From contig JANPIN010000077.1 of assembly GCA_031425035.1 (NCBI GenBank), positions 56,854-120,853 on the forward strand: 64,000 nucleotides of DNA. The letters run 5' to 3'. Source of the DNA: M3007 sp031425035 (lineage in GTDB: Bacteria > Bacteroidota > Bacteroidia > Chitinophagales > Saprospiraceae). A program made the position numbers and the translations under genes. Shown here piece after piece: positions 44,189-52,884 of the stretch; position 1 is the stretch's first letter; the number at the start of each line of letters is the position of its first letter. Under the pieces are notes generated by a model. The model was not told the origin of the DNA, did not search any database, and saw only the letters and a program-made list of their open reading frames with translations.

Positions 44189-44872
44189 TTACTCGTTATG
44201 CGTCTTCTTCAGCAACTGCGGAAACTGCTTTTTCATCTTATTGATACGCGGTACAGAGACATTCCGCACGTAACCGTTCTCCGGGTGCAGTTTTTCATAA
44301 TTCTGGTGGTAGTCCTCCGCCATGTAAAAGGCCTCCAGCGGCTGTATAATGACCGCAATGGGTTTAGAATATTTACCCGAAGCATCCAGTTGTTTTTTAT
44401 ACGCCTCGGCTAAATCACGCTCGCTAGAATTATGGTAAAAAATGACCGAGCGGTAGGAATCGCCGTGGTCAGGTCCCTGGCCGTTCACCTGCGTGGGATC
44501 CTGCGAAGCAAAATACACTTCCAACAGCGTTTGGTACGTAATCATTTTCGGATCATAATAGACCTGCACCGTTTCCGTATGGCCGGTGGTGTGGCCGCCT
44601 ACTTCTTCGTACGTCGGATTTTTGGTATGTCCGCCCGAGTAGCCCGAGACGGCCTCTTTGACGCCGGTCAGGCTTTCAAAAATGGCTTCTTCGCACCAGA
44701 AGCAGCCGGCGGCAAACGTAGCGGTGTCCAGCGGGCCATAGGTGACGGCTTCCATGGGCAGGGGTTCACTGACGGCCTTGGCGACCGGGTTGTTGACCTT
44801 GCCGGAAGAAGCATTGCAGGAAATGAGCAGCACCACGGCCGCTGCAAAAGGAAAAACAAGTTTTTGAAACAT
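44189..44872 (-). CDS. msrA: Peptide-methionine (S)-S-oxide reductase MsrA, lipoprotein form
   Basis: 227 residues. Lipoprotein signal FPFAAAVVLLISC (lipobox LISC, Cys19) and a ~30-residue linker, then the MsrA domain with the active site GCFWCEEAIFESLTGV (nucleophile Cys57), GYSGGHTKNPTYEEVGGHTTGHTETVQV, FFASQDPTQ-like YFASQDPTQVNGQGPDHGDSYRSVIF and AEDYHQNY. It reduces methionine-S-sulfoxide in proteins. The lipid anchor places it in the cell envelope, protecting exported proteins. No MsrB domain is fused and no thioredoxin partner is nearby. Its stop is 7 bp from the palindromic repeat. Confidence 0.93.
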   Translation of the reverse strand: MFQKLVFPFAAAVVLLISCNASSGKVNNPVAKAVSEPLPMEAVTYGPLDTATFAAGCFWCEEAIFESLTGVKEAVSGYSGGHTKNPTYEEVGGHTTGHTETVQVYYDPKMITYQTLLEVYFASQDPTQVNGQGPDHGDSYRSVIFYHNSSERDLAEAYKKQLDASGKYSKPIAVIIQPLEAFYMAEDYHQNYEKLHPENGYVRNVSVPRINKMKKQFPQLLKKTHNE

Positions 44873-45078
44873 GGTTCGGTTGATTTTTACTCGAAATGAG
44901 ATATACGAGCAAAACAGTCAAAGCGGCCAATCGTTTTAGAAGGAGATGTCTTTGGCCGGACAAGTGGACTTCAATATGCGGTAATTAAGCCGTCGAAAAG
45001 CCGCAAATAAATGCACCCGGTCTTATAATGCCCTTTCATTTTTCAAAAAAGTCCTCCCTTTAGATAAAAATCCACCGC

Positions 45079-46716
45079 ATGAAATTCTATTTGTTCCCCC
45101 TCCTTGTATGCTGTTTTGCCGGCAGCATTTTCGCCCAGGCCCCTGTTTTTACGCATGACGATACGCTGCGGGGCAGCATCACGCCCGAGCGCGCCTGGTG
45201 GGATCTGAATTTTTATAACCTGAAAATTAAAGTCGATCCGGCTACAAAAACCATTACCGGCAGCAACGAAATCCGCTATAAAGTGCTACAGGCCAACCAG
45301 ATACTGCAAATTGATCTGCAGCCGCCCCTGCAAATCGACCGGGTGGAGCAGGACGGCCAGCCGCTGACCATGGATCGCCAGGGACGTAACGCCTATTTCA
45401 TCCGACTGCAAAAACCACAACCGCTGGGTTCGCTGCAAAGTCTCACCGTCTGGTACTCCGGCCAGCCCCAGCAAGCCAAACACGCCCCCTGGGACGGCGG
45501 CTTCAGCTGGTCGAAGGACGCTGCGGGGCACCCCTTCGTCGCTACTTCCTGCCAGGGACTGGGCGCCAGCGTCTGGTGGCCGTGTAAAGACCACATGTAC
45601 GATGAACCCGATTCGCAAGCTATTTCCATCACGGTGCCTGCGGGACTGATGGATGTTTCCAACGGCCGGCTGCGGCGCACGGTGGAGAACCCCGACGGCA
45701 CGCGCACGTTCGACTGGTTTGTGGTGAATCCGTTGAATAACTACGGCGTCAATGCGAACATCGCCAACTACAGCCATTTTGCCGATACCCTGCAGGGTGA
45801 AAAAGGGGTACTCACGCTGGACTACTACGTGCTGCCAGAAAACCTGGAAAAAGCAAAGGTGCATTTCCAGCAGGCGAAAGGGATGCTGCGCGCTTTCGAG
45901 CACTGGTTCGGCCCCTACCCTTTTTATGAAGACGGCTACAAGCTGGTCGAAGTACCCTACCTCGGCATGGAACACCAGAGTTCGGTCACCTACGGCAATC
46001 AGTATAAAAACGGTTACCTCGGCCGCGATCTGTCCGGTACCGGCTGGGGGCTAAAATGGGATTTCATCATTATTCACGAGTCGGGCCACGAGTGGTTTGC
46101 CAACAACATCACCTACCGCGACATTGCGGATATGTGGGTGCACGAAGGCTTCACCAACTATAGCGAAAGCCTGTACACGGAGTACTACTACGGCAAGGAA
46201 GCCGGCGCCGCCTACGTGCGCGGTTGCCGCGAAAACATCGAGAACCGCCGGCCCATCATCGGCACCTATGGCGTCAATTCGGAAGGGTCGACCGATATGT
46301 ACTACAAGAGCGGCAACATGCTGCATACCATTCGCCAGATCGTCGATAATGACGCCCTGTGGCTGTCGATCCTGCGTGGGATGAATCGCGATTTTTATCA
46401 CCAGGTCGTGGACGGAGCGCAAATAGAAAAGTATCTGAGTAATAAATCGGGCAAAAACCTGCAAAAGGTCTTCGATCAGTATTTGCGGACCGTCGATGTG
46501 CCGACGCTGGAATATGGTATTCAAAAACAGGCCATTACCTACCGCTGGACCAACTGTGTCGCTGGCTTCGATATGCCGGTAAAAGTTCGACTGGCTTCCG
46601 GGAAGTACACCTTCCTTTACCCGACCACTAAAACGAAAATCACGGTGGTGCCCGGCCTGAAAAAGAAGGATTTCGAGGTGGATAAGAACTTTTATATTCT
46701 GACGAGGGAGCTGTGA
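45079..46716 (+). CDS. M1 family metallopeptidase
   Basis: 545 residues. Signal peptide MKFYLFPLLVCCFAGSIFAQ. Aminopeptidase-N-like N-terminal beta domain (NLKIKVDPATKTITGSNEIRY), the exopeptidase-like segment YLGMEHQSSVTYGN (GxMEN position reads GMEHQ), then the zinc site HESGHEWFANNITYRDIADMWVHEGFTNYSE: His, Glu, His at about residues 333-337 and zinc Glu near 356. The C-terminal helical domain found in longer M1 enzymes is mostly absent, which is common in Bacteroidota. Likely periplasmic or secreted peptide trimming. It has no T9SS sorting domain, so it probably stays in the periplasm. Confidence 0.92.
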   Translation: MKFYLFPLLVCCFAGSIFAQAPVFTHDDTLRGSITPERAWWDLNFYNLKIKVDPATKTITGSNEIRYKVLQANQILQIDLQPPLQIDRVEQDGQPLTMDRQGRNAYFIRLQKPQPLGSLQSLTVWYSGQPQQAKHAPWDGGFSWSKDAAGHPFVATSCQGLGASVWWPCKDHMYDEPDSQAISITVPAGLMDVSNGRLRRTVENPDGTRTFDWFVVNPLNNYGVNANIANYSHFADTLQGEKGVLTLDYYVLPENLEKAKVHFQQAKGMLRAFEHWFGPYPFYEDGYKLVEVPYLGMEHQSSVTYGNQYKNGYLGRDLSGTGWGLKWDFIIIHESGHEWFANNITYRDIADMWVHEGFTNYSESLYTEYYYGKEAGAAYVRGCRENIENRRPIIGTYGVNSEGSTDMYYKSGNMLHTIRQIVDNDALWLSILRGMNRDFYHQVVDGAQIEKYLSNKSGKNLQKVFDQYLRTVDVPTLEYGIQKQAITYRWTNCVAGFDMPVKVRLASGKYTFLYPTTKTKITVVPGLKKKDFEVDKNFYILTREL

Positions 46717-46719
46717 AGG

Positions 46720-46850
46720 AGGGTTTATAAAGTTGATAAAAAAAGGGTTTATAAGGTTGATAATCAACCCTATAAACCCTTACCAATCCCCTGTCCCTAA
46801 CTCCTGTCCCCTAACTCCTGTCTCCTAACTCCTAACTCCTGTCCCCTAAC
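46720..46850. repeat. Tandem and inverted repeats between convergent peptidase genes
   Basis: Three structures are packed here. (1) AGGGTTTATAAAGTTGATA (46720s) and AGGGTTTATAAGGTTGATA (46744s) form a direct repeat 24-25 bp apart. (2) A hairpin with 18-bp arms at 46743-46760 and 46764-46781 with one mismatch and a TAA loop. (3) A pyrimidine-rich tandem array, CTGTCCCCTAACTC with variants, about four units from 46791 to 46850. The hairpin lies between the stops of the M1 (46716) and M4 (46856) genes and probably ends both transcripts. Confidence 0.75.
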
Positions 46851-46855
46851 CCTCC

Positions 46856-49800
46856 CTACTGCTTCACCACTTTCACCAATGCGCCGGTTGCGCCGGTTTG
46901 AATGCGCACCAGGTAAGTGCCGGTCGGTAAACCCTGCAGATTCAGGTCAAAACTGTTAGCGCCGCTGGCAGATTCCACCTGGCGGTTTTGTAGGGTCTGG
47001 CCCAGTAAATTCGTCAGGCTCAACTGTACGGCGGTTGCGCTGGCCGTCGTGAACGTCACCCGCACGGCATCCGTGGTTGGGTTCGGACTGGCGGTCAGTT
47101 GCAGGGCAGCGGCCGTTTGCTCATCCGTGCCTACCAGCAGGCTTCGTACGCCATTGCCGTACCAGACACCCCAAGCGTGGTCATTGATCAACTTGGTTTC
47201 CGTGCCCTGGGCTTCAATTTTATTGGCTTTCACGCCTTGCACATACAGATTGGTGGTGGTCGAAGTCGATCCCTGGAACAGCACCGCATTATCCAGCCGG
47301 TTATAAGACGGCCAGCCAAGGTCACCGTTATTGCTGACGATCACGTTATAATCGCCGGTTTCCACATTGGCCCCGTACACATCATATTGATCGTTGTATT
47401 CGTCGATGTAATCGAAGGCGATGATGAAGGGCGAGTTCTTGGCAAAAGCCGGATTGCCGATGCTGGTGTTTTCCGGAATACCGCTGAAAAGCTTGGAAAT
47501 GAAGGCGTTGGTGCCGTTGGCAAACTGGCCGTTTTCCCGGAACTGCAGAAAACTGATATCCCAGTATTCGATCGACTGGCCGCTCTGATCCTGTAATTTA
47601 TTGAAGGCATCGTACATCAGGAAATCGCCGGAATAATCAAATTCCATGACGTCCGCGTACTGTACGTCGCCGGTAATTTGCCCCTCGGTATACGTAGGGT
47701 TATACAGGAAAAACGTCTGGAAACTGCCGAATGGATCGTTCAGATCGAAAATATACACGCGGTTATCGGTGTTGTCCGTCACAGCAGCCAGATAACGGCC
47801 GTCTTTGGAGATGGCCACATTGCGCCATACTGGGTCCGAGCTCAACACGCTGGCCCCATACTGGATCGGTTGAATGTAGTTGAAATCGATGCCGATAATT
47901 TCCTTGGCGTCGTTGACAAACACAACCTGTTTGCCGTCATCGGTCACGCTGGGGCGGCTGATCAAACCCTGATCGTACAAGGTGCCCAGCACGGTGCCGT
48001 TCCCCAAAGCCAGATCCAGATTGGTCAGTGTCGGGTCGGTGCACAGGATGAAATCGGTACCCGGGTTGACCTGCAACTGGCCGAGGTAATTGCCACCCGG
48101 CTGGCTGCCGGTAATACCGACGGCGGTAAACGCATCGGCCGCTGCCGTGGCCACCGCCGCTCCATACAGGTCGGTAGCGGCCTGAATAACCGCAATACGG
48201 GCATCCACGAACTGGCTGGATTTCACTAAATAATCGCGTAAAGCCTTGTAATACACCTGTTCCGCCTTGTCTTTACCGACGGCCGCGTTGGTGGCGAATT
48301 TATAAAAAGCCCAGTTCGGAATACCGCTGTTGATGTGTACGCCGCCATTGTCTTCGTTGCCATTGTATTTTTCGCTGACCACACGGGGCTGCCAGAATTC
48401 ACTGTTGGAGCTGCTGCCATTATGCGGATCGGACAGGCTGCGCAGCGCGCCGGAAGGGCTTTGACCAGCCTGCATAACGTCTTCCCCGATTTGCCAGTCG
48501 TCGCGGTCGATCATAGTGCCGAAGATGTCGGCCATGCTTTCGTTGAGGGCGCCGCTTTCGTCCTGGTACTCCAGGTTGGCAGTTTTTTCCACCACGCCGT
48601 GGGTCAGTTCGTGGCCACCTACGTCCAGTCCGCGGGCCAGTTGTTTGAAGGTTGGGCCGCCGTTACCATACCACATAGCCTCGCCGTTCCAGAAGGCATT
48701 CTCCATGGAAGAACCGTCGTCTTCGCTGACGTTGTAAAAGGCGAGGATGTTGCCGCCTGTACCGTCGATCGAACTGCGGCCGAAGGTGTTTTTATAGTAG
48801 TCGAAACTCGTGCTGCTGTTCCACAGCGTACTCACGGCGTTTTTGTCGCTGAAAGTAGTGGTCGCGGAAATCGTGAAATCATAGTCGAACGTCTGGCTTA
48901 CGCTGGGCGAGGTGTTTTTTGCATTCAACACGACCAAAGCGCCCACCGGGTCATTCGGCATATTCGAAGCGCCGGCGTTGAACATGGATTTGCTGGCGTC
49001 TTCCATAATGATCTGGCTGCCAATCTGATAGGCGCCGAACGTGTGGTTCACATTGAACAGATCCTGACCGTTGGCCGAAACCGGGCCGTCGACGACCCAG
49101 GGCGCAGCAGTGACCGGCGTGGCGGGCGCTTCGTTTTCCAGGTTTACAGTGGCGTGATTATGTCCTTCGTGGTGCAGCAGACCACCGTCTATTTTACAAA
49201 TATGGTCGAAGTGGTGGATCATTTCGCCCGTGTTGGCATCCAGGAAATACACCGTGCGGGTCAGGATATTCGGGCGGGCGGTTACGACCCAGGCCAGGCG
49301 TTCCGTATGCAGGTCGCGTTTGGGGTGATACACCATCAAAGTCGCCTCGAAAGGCGGACCGTCGATGAGCCGCAGTTCATCCGCGGTCCAGTTGGTCTTG
49401 ATCTTATCCAGGCCGATGGTCGCTTTCACCTGTTGCATGGCGGTTTCAGCGGTCAGGACCGGCGTCACCGAAGCCAGTTTGGGCGTCGGGTAGTAGCGGC
49501 CGTTCAGCAACTCGAAGGCGCCGTTTTTGCTGTGGGCGATCACTTCGCCGCCGTACACAGGTACGCCTTGGAACACCTGCTGCAGGCGCACGTGGCTGTT
49601 CCCCTGATCGTCGGTGGTGGTTGCGCCGGCCACGAACTCCGCGGCGGGTTGCTTGATGCCGGTTGGTTGCAGGCTGGTGCAGTAGTCCAGGGCGCGTTCG
49701 GCCACGGGTTTGGCATCGCCATTGCTGCCGGATGCGGCGGTCTTGCCCTGAAACAAAATAGGCATCCCGTTTTCATCGCGGGTAATGCGGACATTCGGGG

Positions 49801-50020
49801 CGCCGGCTGCCACCGGTTGCAGCGCCGGCAGCGGCTGGTGCGTAGCCGGCGGTGCGCCAAACGGATTTTCTACTGCGGGCACGGCGGCTTTACCGGGCCA
49901 TTGTACGCGTAGTTGTTCCGGGGTATAAGTCTTGCCGTCCGAGGAAGGCTGCGCTTTAGTTTGCGAGAAGGCGGGGGAGGCGATGGCGAAGAGTAACGCC
50001 AGCATGGAAAATTTTTTCAT
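46856..50020 (-). CDS. Secreted M4 (thermolysin) family metalloprotease with T9SS sorting domain
   Basis: 1054 residues. Signal peptide MKKFSMLALLFAIASPAFSQ; FTP/PepSY-type propeptide (LQQVFQGVPVYGGEVIAHSKNG; MVYHPKRDLHTERLAWVVTARP). Catalytic domain with GGHELTHGVVEKTANLEYQDESGALNESMADIFGTMID: HExxH near residue 468 and zinc Glu in NESMADIFG near 493, and the active-site loop GGVHINSGIPNWAFY. A long beta-rich domain follows (TLTNLDLALGNGTVLG; FVNDAKEIIGIDFNY), and the end is a type A sorting domain (LTASPNPTTDAVRVTFTT...LPTGTYLVRIQTG...LVKVVKQ). Exported through SprA and active outside the cell. The start at 50020 gives the signal peptide. Confidence 0.93.
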   Translation of the reverse strand: MKKFSMLALLFAIASPAFSQTKAQPSSDGKTYTPEQLRVQWPGKAAVPAVENPFGAPPATHQPLPALQPVAAGAPNVRITRDENGMPILFQGKTAASGSNGDAKPVAERALDYCTSLQPTGIKQPAAEFVAGATTTDDQGNSHVRLQQVFQGVPVYGGEVIAHSKNGAFELLNGRYYPTPKLASVTPVLTAETAMQQVKATIGLDKIKTNWTADELRLIDGPPFEATLMVYHPKRDLHTERLAWVVTARPNILTRTVYFLDANTGEMIHHFDHICKIDGGLLHHEGHNHATVNLENEAPATPVTAAPWVVDGPVSANGQDLFNVNHTFGAYQIGSQIIMEDASKSMFNAGASNMPNDPVGALVVLNAKNTSPSVSQTFDYDFTISATTTFSDKNAVSTLWNSSTSFDYYKNTFGRSSIDGTGGNILAFYNVSEDDGSSMENAFWNGEAMWYGNGGPTFKQLARGLDVGGHELTHGVVEKTANLEYQDESGALNESMADIFGTMIDRDDWQIGEDVMQAGQSPSGALRSLSDPHNGSSSNSEFWQPRVVSEKYNGNEDNGGVHINSGIPNWAFYKFATNAAVGKDKAEQVYYKALRDYLVKSSQFVDARIAVIQAATDLYGAAVATAAADAFTAVGITGSQPGGNYLGQLQVNPGTDFILCTDPTLTNLDLALGNGTVLGTLYDQGLISRPSVTDDGKQVVFVNDAKEIIGIDFNYIQPIQYGASVLSSDPVWRNVAISKDGRYLAAVTDNTDNRVYIFDLNDPFGSFQTFFLYNPTYTEGQITGDVQYADVMEFDYSGDFLMYDAFNKLQDQSGQSIEYWDISFLQFRENGQFANGTNAFISKLFSGIPENTSIGNPAFAKNSPFIIAFDYIDEYNDQYDVYGANVETGDYNVIVSNNGDLGWPSYNRLDNAVLFQGSTSTTTNLYVQGVKANKIEAQGTETKLINDHAWGVWYGNGVRSLLVGTDEQTAAALQLTASPNPTTDAVRVTFTTASATAVQLSLTNLLGQTLQNRQVESASGANSFDLNLQGLPTGTYLVRIQTGATGALVKVVKQ

Positions 50021-50215
50021 GTAAATCGTTTTTGATGAAAAAGGAAGGGGAAGCAGGTTTCGGGACTGGAAGTTTAGCTTACACCCATGGCCAAAGATCG
50101 TAATTTGCACGTAGCCCGGGAAAGAAAATGGATCAGCCGGGCGCGGGTTTTGGATAAAAACTTTAATATTTGCTCGCTGTTATTCATCGCATTATTTCCA
50201 ATACGCTCACACTGA

Positions 50216-50971
50216 ATGCGATATCTATTGTTGCTCTGGTTGTTTCTACCCCTGGCCCTGGCCGCTCAAAGTGAGGAGCCGGGCACGGACGAGCCCGTAC
50301 AATTGTTCCAACAACCCGATGAAACGGACCCGACCGTGGAAAACGGGCAGCCTGCTCACGCCCGCGTTGTGATGCATACGGTGCCCGCCGAGCGTTGGAA
50401 GAAGGCCACCGAAGGACTGGATTACAGCAAAGACCAGCCGAAGCCCTCGAAGGAAGAAAAGCCGCGCAGTAGCTTTAATCCCGATTTTACGGGCTGGACG
50501 GCTGCTACCAAAGCGCTGGGCACGGTGCTGCAGGTGGTGGCCATTTTACTCGCCATCGGACTTATTGGCTGGGGTGTTTACCGCATGCTGCAGGCGCCGC
50601 GTAACCGGATCATTTCCCGCGACGGGGTGGAGATCACGGTGGATAACCTGGACCAGTACATCCATGAAACCGACTTGGAAAAGTTTTTACGCGAGGCCAT
50701 CGCGCAGGGCAATTATTCGCTGGCCATCCGGCTGTATTACTTGCAGGTGATCAAGGATTTATCGGCTAAAAATGCCATTCGCTGGTCGCGTGAAAAGACC
50801 AACCGCGACTACCAGCGGGAAATGCGCAGTCACCGCCTGGCCGAACCTTTCCGGCAGGCGACCCTGGCTTTCGAGGAAGTCTGGTACGGGAATCAGGCCT
50901 TGGATGCGGCGGCGTACGGGCGGCTGGAGCCGGCGTTTAAGGGGTTGCTGGGGGAGATTGGGGGTGGGTAA
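50216..50971 (+). CDS. DUF4129 domain membrane protein
   Basis: 251 residues. Signal/hydrophobic start MRYLLLLWLFLPLALAAQ, an acidic periplasmic region with VMHTVPAERWKKATEGLDYS, one membrane helix (ALGTVLQVVAILLAIGLIGWGVYRML, about 100-125), and a cytoplasmic C-terminal DUF4129 domain (ETDLEKFLREAIAQGNYSLAIRLYYLQVIKDLSAKNAIRWSREKTNRDY; AFEEVWYGNQAL). DUF4129 proteins are often found with MoxR/RavA-type ATPases and Von Willebrand proteins or transglutaminases; none are next to this one. Function unknown. Confidence 0.85.
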   Translation: MRYLLLLWLFLPLALAAQSEEPGTDEPVQLFQQPDETDPTVENGQPAHARVVMHTVPAERWKKATEGLDYSKDQPKPSKEEKPRSSFNPDFTGWTAATKALGTVLQVVAILLAIGLIGWGVYRMLQAPRNRIISRDGVEITVDNLDQYIHETDLEKFLREAIAQGNYSLAIRLYYLQVIKDLSAKNAIRWSREKTNRDYQREMRSHRLAEPFRQATLAFEEVWYGNQALDAAAYGRLEPAFKGLLGEIGGG

Positions 50972-51050
50972 AGACCCCGGTAATTATGTGAACATCCTAG
51001 TGGTTATAAGCCTGGAATATTGATTTCAAATCACTTCATCTTCTCCTCCC

Positions 51051-52178
51051 TTGGCCGGTCTCTACCTCCATATTCCTTTCTGCAAACAGGCTTGTCACTA
51101 TTGCAACTTCCACTTTTCCACCTCGCTGCGGGCCAAACCGGCTATGGTCACCGCGCTTTTGCAGGAACTGGAGCTGCAAAAAGACTATTTGGAATGGGCG
51201 GAACTGAGCTCCATATATTTCGGCGGCGGTACCCCCTCTCTGCTGGAAATCAGGGAATTAGAACAAATTTTTTCTAAAATAAACAGCCTGCACCGCCTGC
51301 ACCCACAGGCGGAAATCACGCTGGAAGCCAATCCCGACGACCTCAGCCCAGAGCTGCTGCGCGATCTGCGGAACTACACGCCCGTCAACCGGCTGAGCAT
51401 CGGTATTCAGTCTTTCCACGAGGCGGATTTACGCTGGATGAACCGTGCCCACTCGGCCAAACATGCCTTCGCCTGCCTGGATGCTGCGCTCACGACGGGC
51501 TTTGATAACCTCACCATCGACCTGATCTACGGCGCACCGACCACCTCGGACCAGGTGTGGCAGGACAACCTGGACATCGCATTCCGCATGGGCGTGCCCC
51601 ACCTGTCGTGTTACTGCCTGACCGTAGAAGACGGCACCGCGCTGGGTGCATTCGTCCGTAAAGGGCAGGTCCGCCCGATGGATGAAGAACAGGCCGCCCG
51701 CCAGATGGAGTACCTGATGGCGGCCACTACCGCGCAGGGCTACGAGCAGTACGAGATCTCTAATTTTGCCAAACCGGGGCACTACGCGCAGCATAACAGC
51801 AGCTACTGGCGCGGACAGCCTTATCTGGGCGTAGGGCCCTCGGCGCACTCTTTCAATGGGCATTCCCGGCAATCAAATGTTGCTAATAATGCCTTGTATA
51901 TCAAAGCGTTAGCCGAAGGAAATCTGCCTTTTGAAGTGGAGCAACTCAGTCCGGCACAACGGTATAATGAATACGTGCTGACCTCCCTGCGCACCGTCTG
52001 GGGTACGGAACCGGAAAAGATGACGGCGGCGCAGACCCGGCATTTCGAGACCATGATCCAGCCGTATTTGGCGGCGGGAACGGTAGAACGCCTGGAAAAC
52101 ACGTATCGGCTAACCCATGCCGGGCGCTTGTTCGCCGATCGCATCGCGATGGATTTGTTTATGGATGCGGATGTATGA
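51051..52178 (+). CDS. hemW: Radical SAM family heme chaperone HemW
   Basis: 375 residues. Opens GLYLHIPFCKQACHYCNFHFSTS: Cys11, Cys15 and Cys18 form the radical SAM Cys-x3-Cys-x2-Cys, with the extra downstream residues (Phe instead of the fourth Cys) as in HemW. Then IYFGGGTPSLL, EITLEANPDDLSPELLRDL, NRLSIGIQSFHEADLRWMNRAHS, NLTIDLIYGAPTTSDQVW, YCLTVEDGTALGAFV and QYEISNFAKPGHYAQHNSSYWRGQPYLGVGPSAHSF. It inserts heme into target proteins such as respiratory enzymes; it is often misnamed coproporphyrinogen oxidase. It starts at TTG (51051): no ATG or GTG fits the family start. The DUF4129 gene ends 79 bp upstream. Confidence 0.93.
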   Translation: MAGLYLHIPFCKQACHYCNFHFSTSLRAKPAMVTALLQELELQKDYLEWAELSSIYFGGGTPSLLEIRELEQIFSKINSLHRLHPQAEITLEANPDDLSPELLRDLRNYTPVNRLSIGIQSFHEADLRWMNRAHSAKHAFACLDAALTTGFDNLTIDLIYGAPTTSDQVWQDNLDIAFRMGVPHLSCYCLTVEDGTALGAFVRKGQVRPMDEEQAARQMEYLMAATTAQGYEQYEISNFAKPGHYAQHNSSYWRGQPYLGVGPSAHSFNGHSRQSNVANNALYIKALAEGNLPFEVEQLSPAQRYNEYVLTSLRTVWGTEPEKMTAAQTRHFETMIQPYLAAGTVERLENTYRLTHAGRLFADRIAMDLFMDADV

Positions 52179-52239
52179 TGTTAGAGAATTCATCTACATT
52201 TGTACACCAATTTTCTTATCATCGTCAAAACGAAACGTA

Positions 52240-52569
52240 ATGTTGTCAGAATTTAAATCATTTATCCTGCGCGGCGACGTGCTGGCCCTGGCGGTCGCGG
52301 TCATGATTGCCGGCGCTTTTCAGGGCGTCATCGATTCCATGGTGAAGGACGTTATCACCCCGATCATCGGGCTGATCGGCGGCCAGCCCGATTTTTCCAG
52401 CATCGTCATTGGCGGGCATCCCAACCCGGACCCCGCTGCTCCGGACAGGATCATCGGCGGCATTCAACTGGGTCGTTTTATCAATGCGATCATCAGTTTC
52501 CTGATCAATGGTTTCGTGCTGTTTTTACTGGTGAAATCGGCTGGAAAGAAAGCGGAAGCGATTGCTTAA
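52240..52569 (+). CDS. mscL: Large-conductance mechanosensitive channel MscL (short form)
   Basis: 109 residues. MscL is a homopentameric inner-membrane pore that opens under high membrane tension to release solutes. N-terminal amphipathic segment MLSEFKSFILRGDVLAL, TM1 pore helix VAVMIAGAFQGVIDSMVKDVITPII, periplasmic loop about 50-78 (DFSSIVIGGHPNPDP), TM2 RFINAIISFLINGFVLFLLV. It then stops at KSAGKKAEAIA: the usual cytoplasmic helix bundle with charged residues at the C-terminus is missing. Start chosen at 52240 because the family begins there; a longer in-frame start is unlike MscL. Confidence 0.93.
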   Translation: MLSEFKSFILRGDVLALAVAVMIAGAFQGVIDSMVKDVITPIIGLIGGQPDFSSIVIGGHPNPDPAAPDRIIGGIQLGRFINAIISFLINGFVLFLLVKSAGKKAEAIA

Positions 52570-52595
52570 ATCCATTCAGCAAAGTTTTTTTTAGC

Positions 52596-52628
52596 AAGGG
52601 CGCTCATCATTATGTGGTGAGCGCCCTT
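52596..52628 (+). terminator. Hairpin terminator after mscL
   Basis: Perfect 11-bp stem AAGGGCGCTCA (52596-52606) with its complement at 52618-52628, 11-nt loop, 26 bp after the mscL stop. T-richness after the stem is modest (TTTG). Confidence 0.65.
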
Positions 52629-52820
52629 TGTATTGCCTGCAGTAAAACAATAGCTTATGAGGAACCGGAAAGGAATGGCAAATAAAATTTTGCTTTAATC
52701 CCGATGGTTTAAGGAATATAGGATTTTATGAAATTAAAGATGCGATCAGCTATTTGGTAAAATATCAACCAATTTATGTTTTGAAATAGCTTAACAATAG
52801 CTTAGGATACAGTTTTTAAT

Positions 52821-52848
52821 TTGGTTAAAAATTTTTACCTTATCTTTG
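52821..52848 (+). promoter_or_regulatory. Complete Bacteroidota promoter (TTG -33 and TATCTTTG -7)
   Basis: TTG at 52821-52823 and TATCTTTG at 52841-52848, with 17 bp between them. It fits TTG-N17-23-TAnnTTTG. The ATG of the downstream gene is at 52885, 36 bp after the -7 box. Confidence 0.7.
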
Positions 52849-52884
52849 CGGAAACAATTTTTCATCACCATCACATTTTTCATT

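Larger units (their letters stand above)
52570..52884. other. 315-bp intergenic stretch: terminator, AT-rich block between short direct repeats, promoter
   Basis: This gap holds the mscL hairpin (52596-52628), an AT-rich block (about 52658-52792, clearly poorer in GC than its surroundings) bounded by two copies of AACAATAGCTTA (52646-52657 and 52793-52804), and the promoter at 52821-52848 for the next gene. No open frame of more than about 15 codons with a plausible start was seen in it. Confidence 0.6.

Noticed and set aside
48335..49912. A 525-codon plus-strand frame antisense to the M4 protease gene
   Set aside because: No recognisable domain; it is the mirror frame of a protease with intact zinc motifs.
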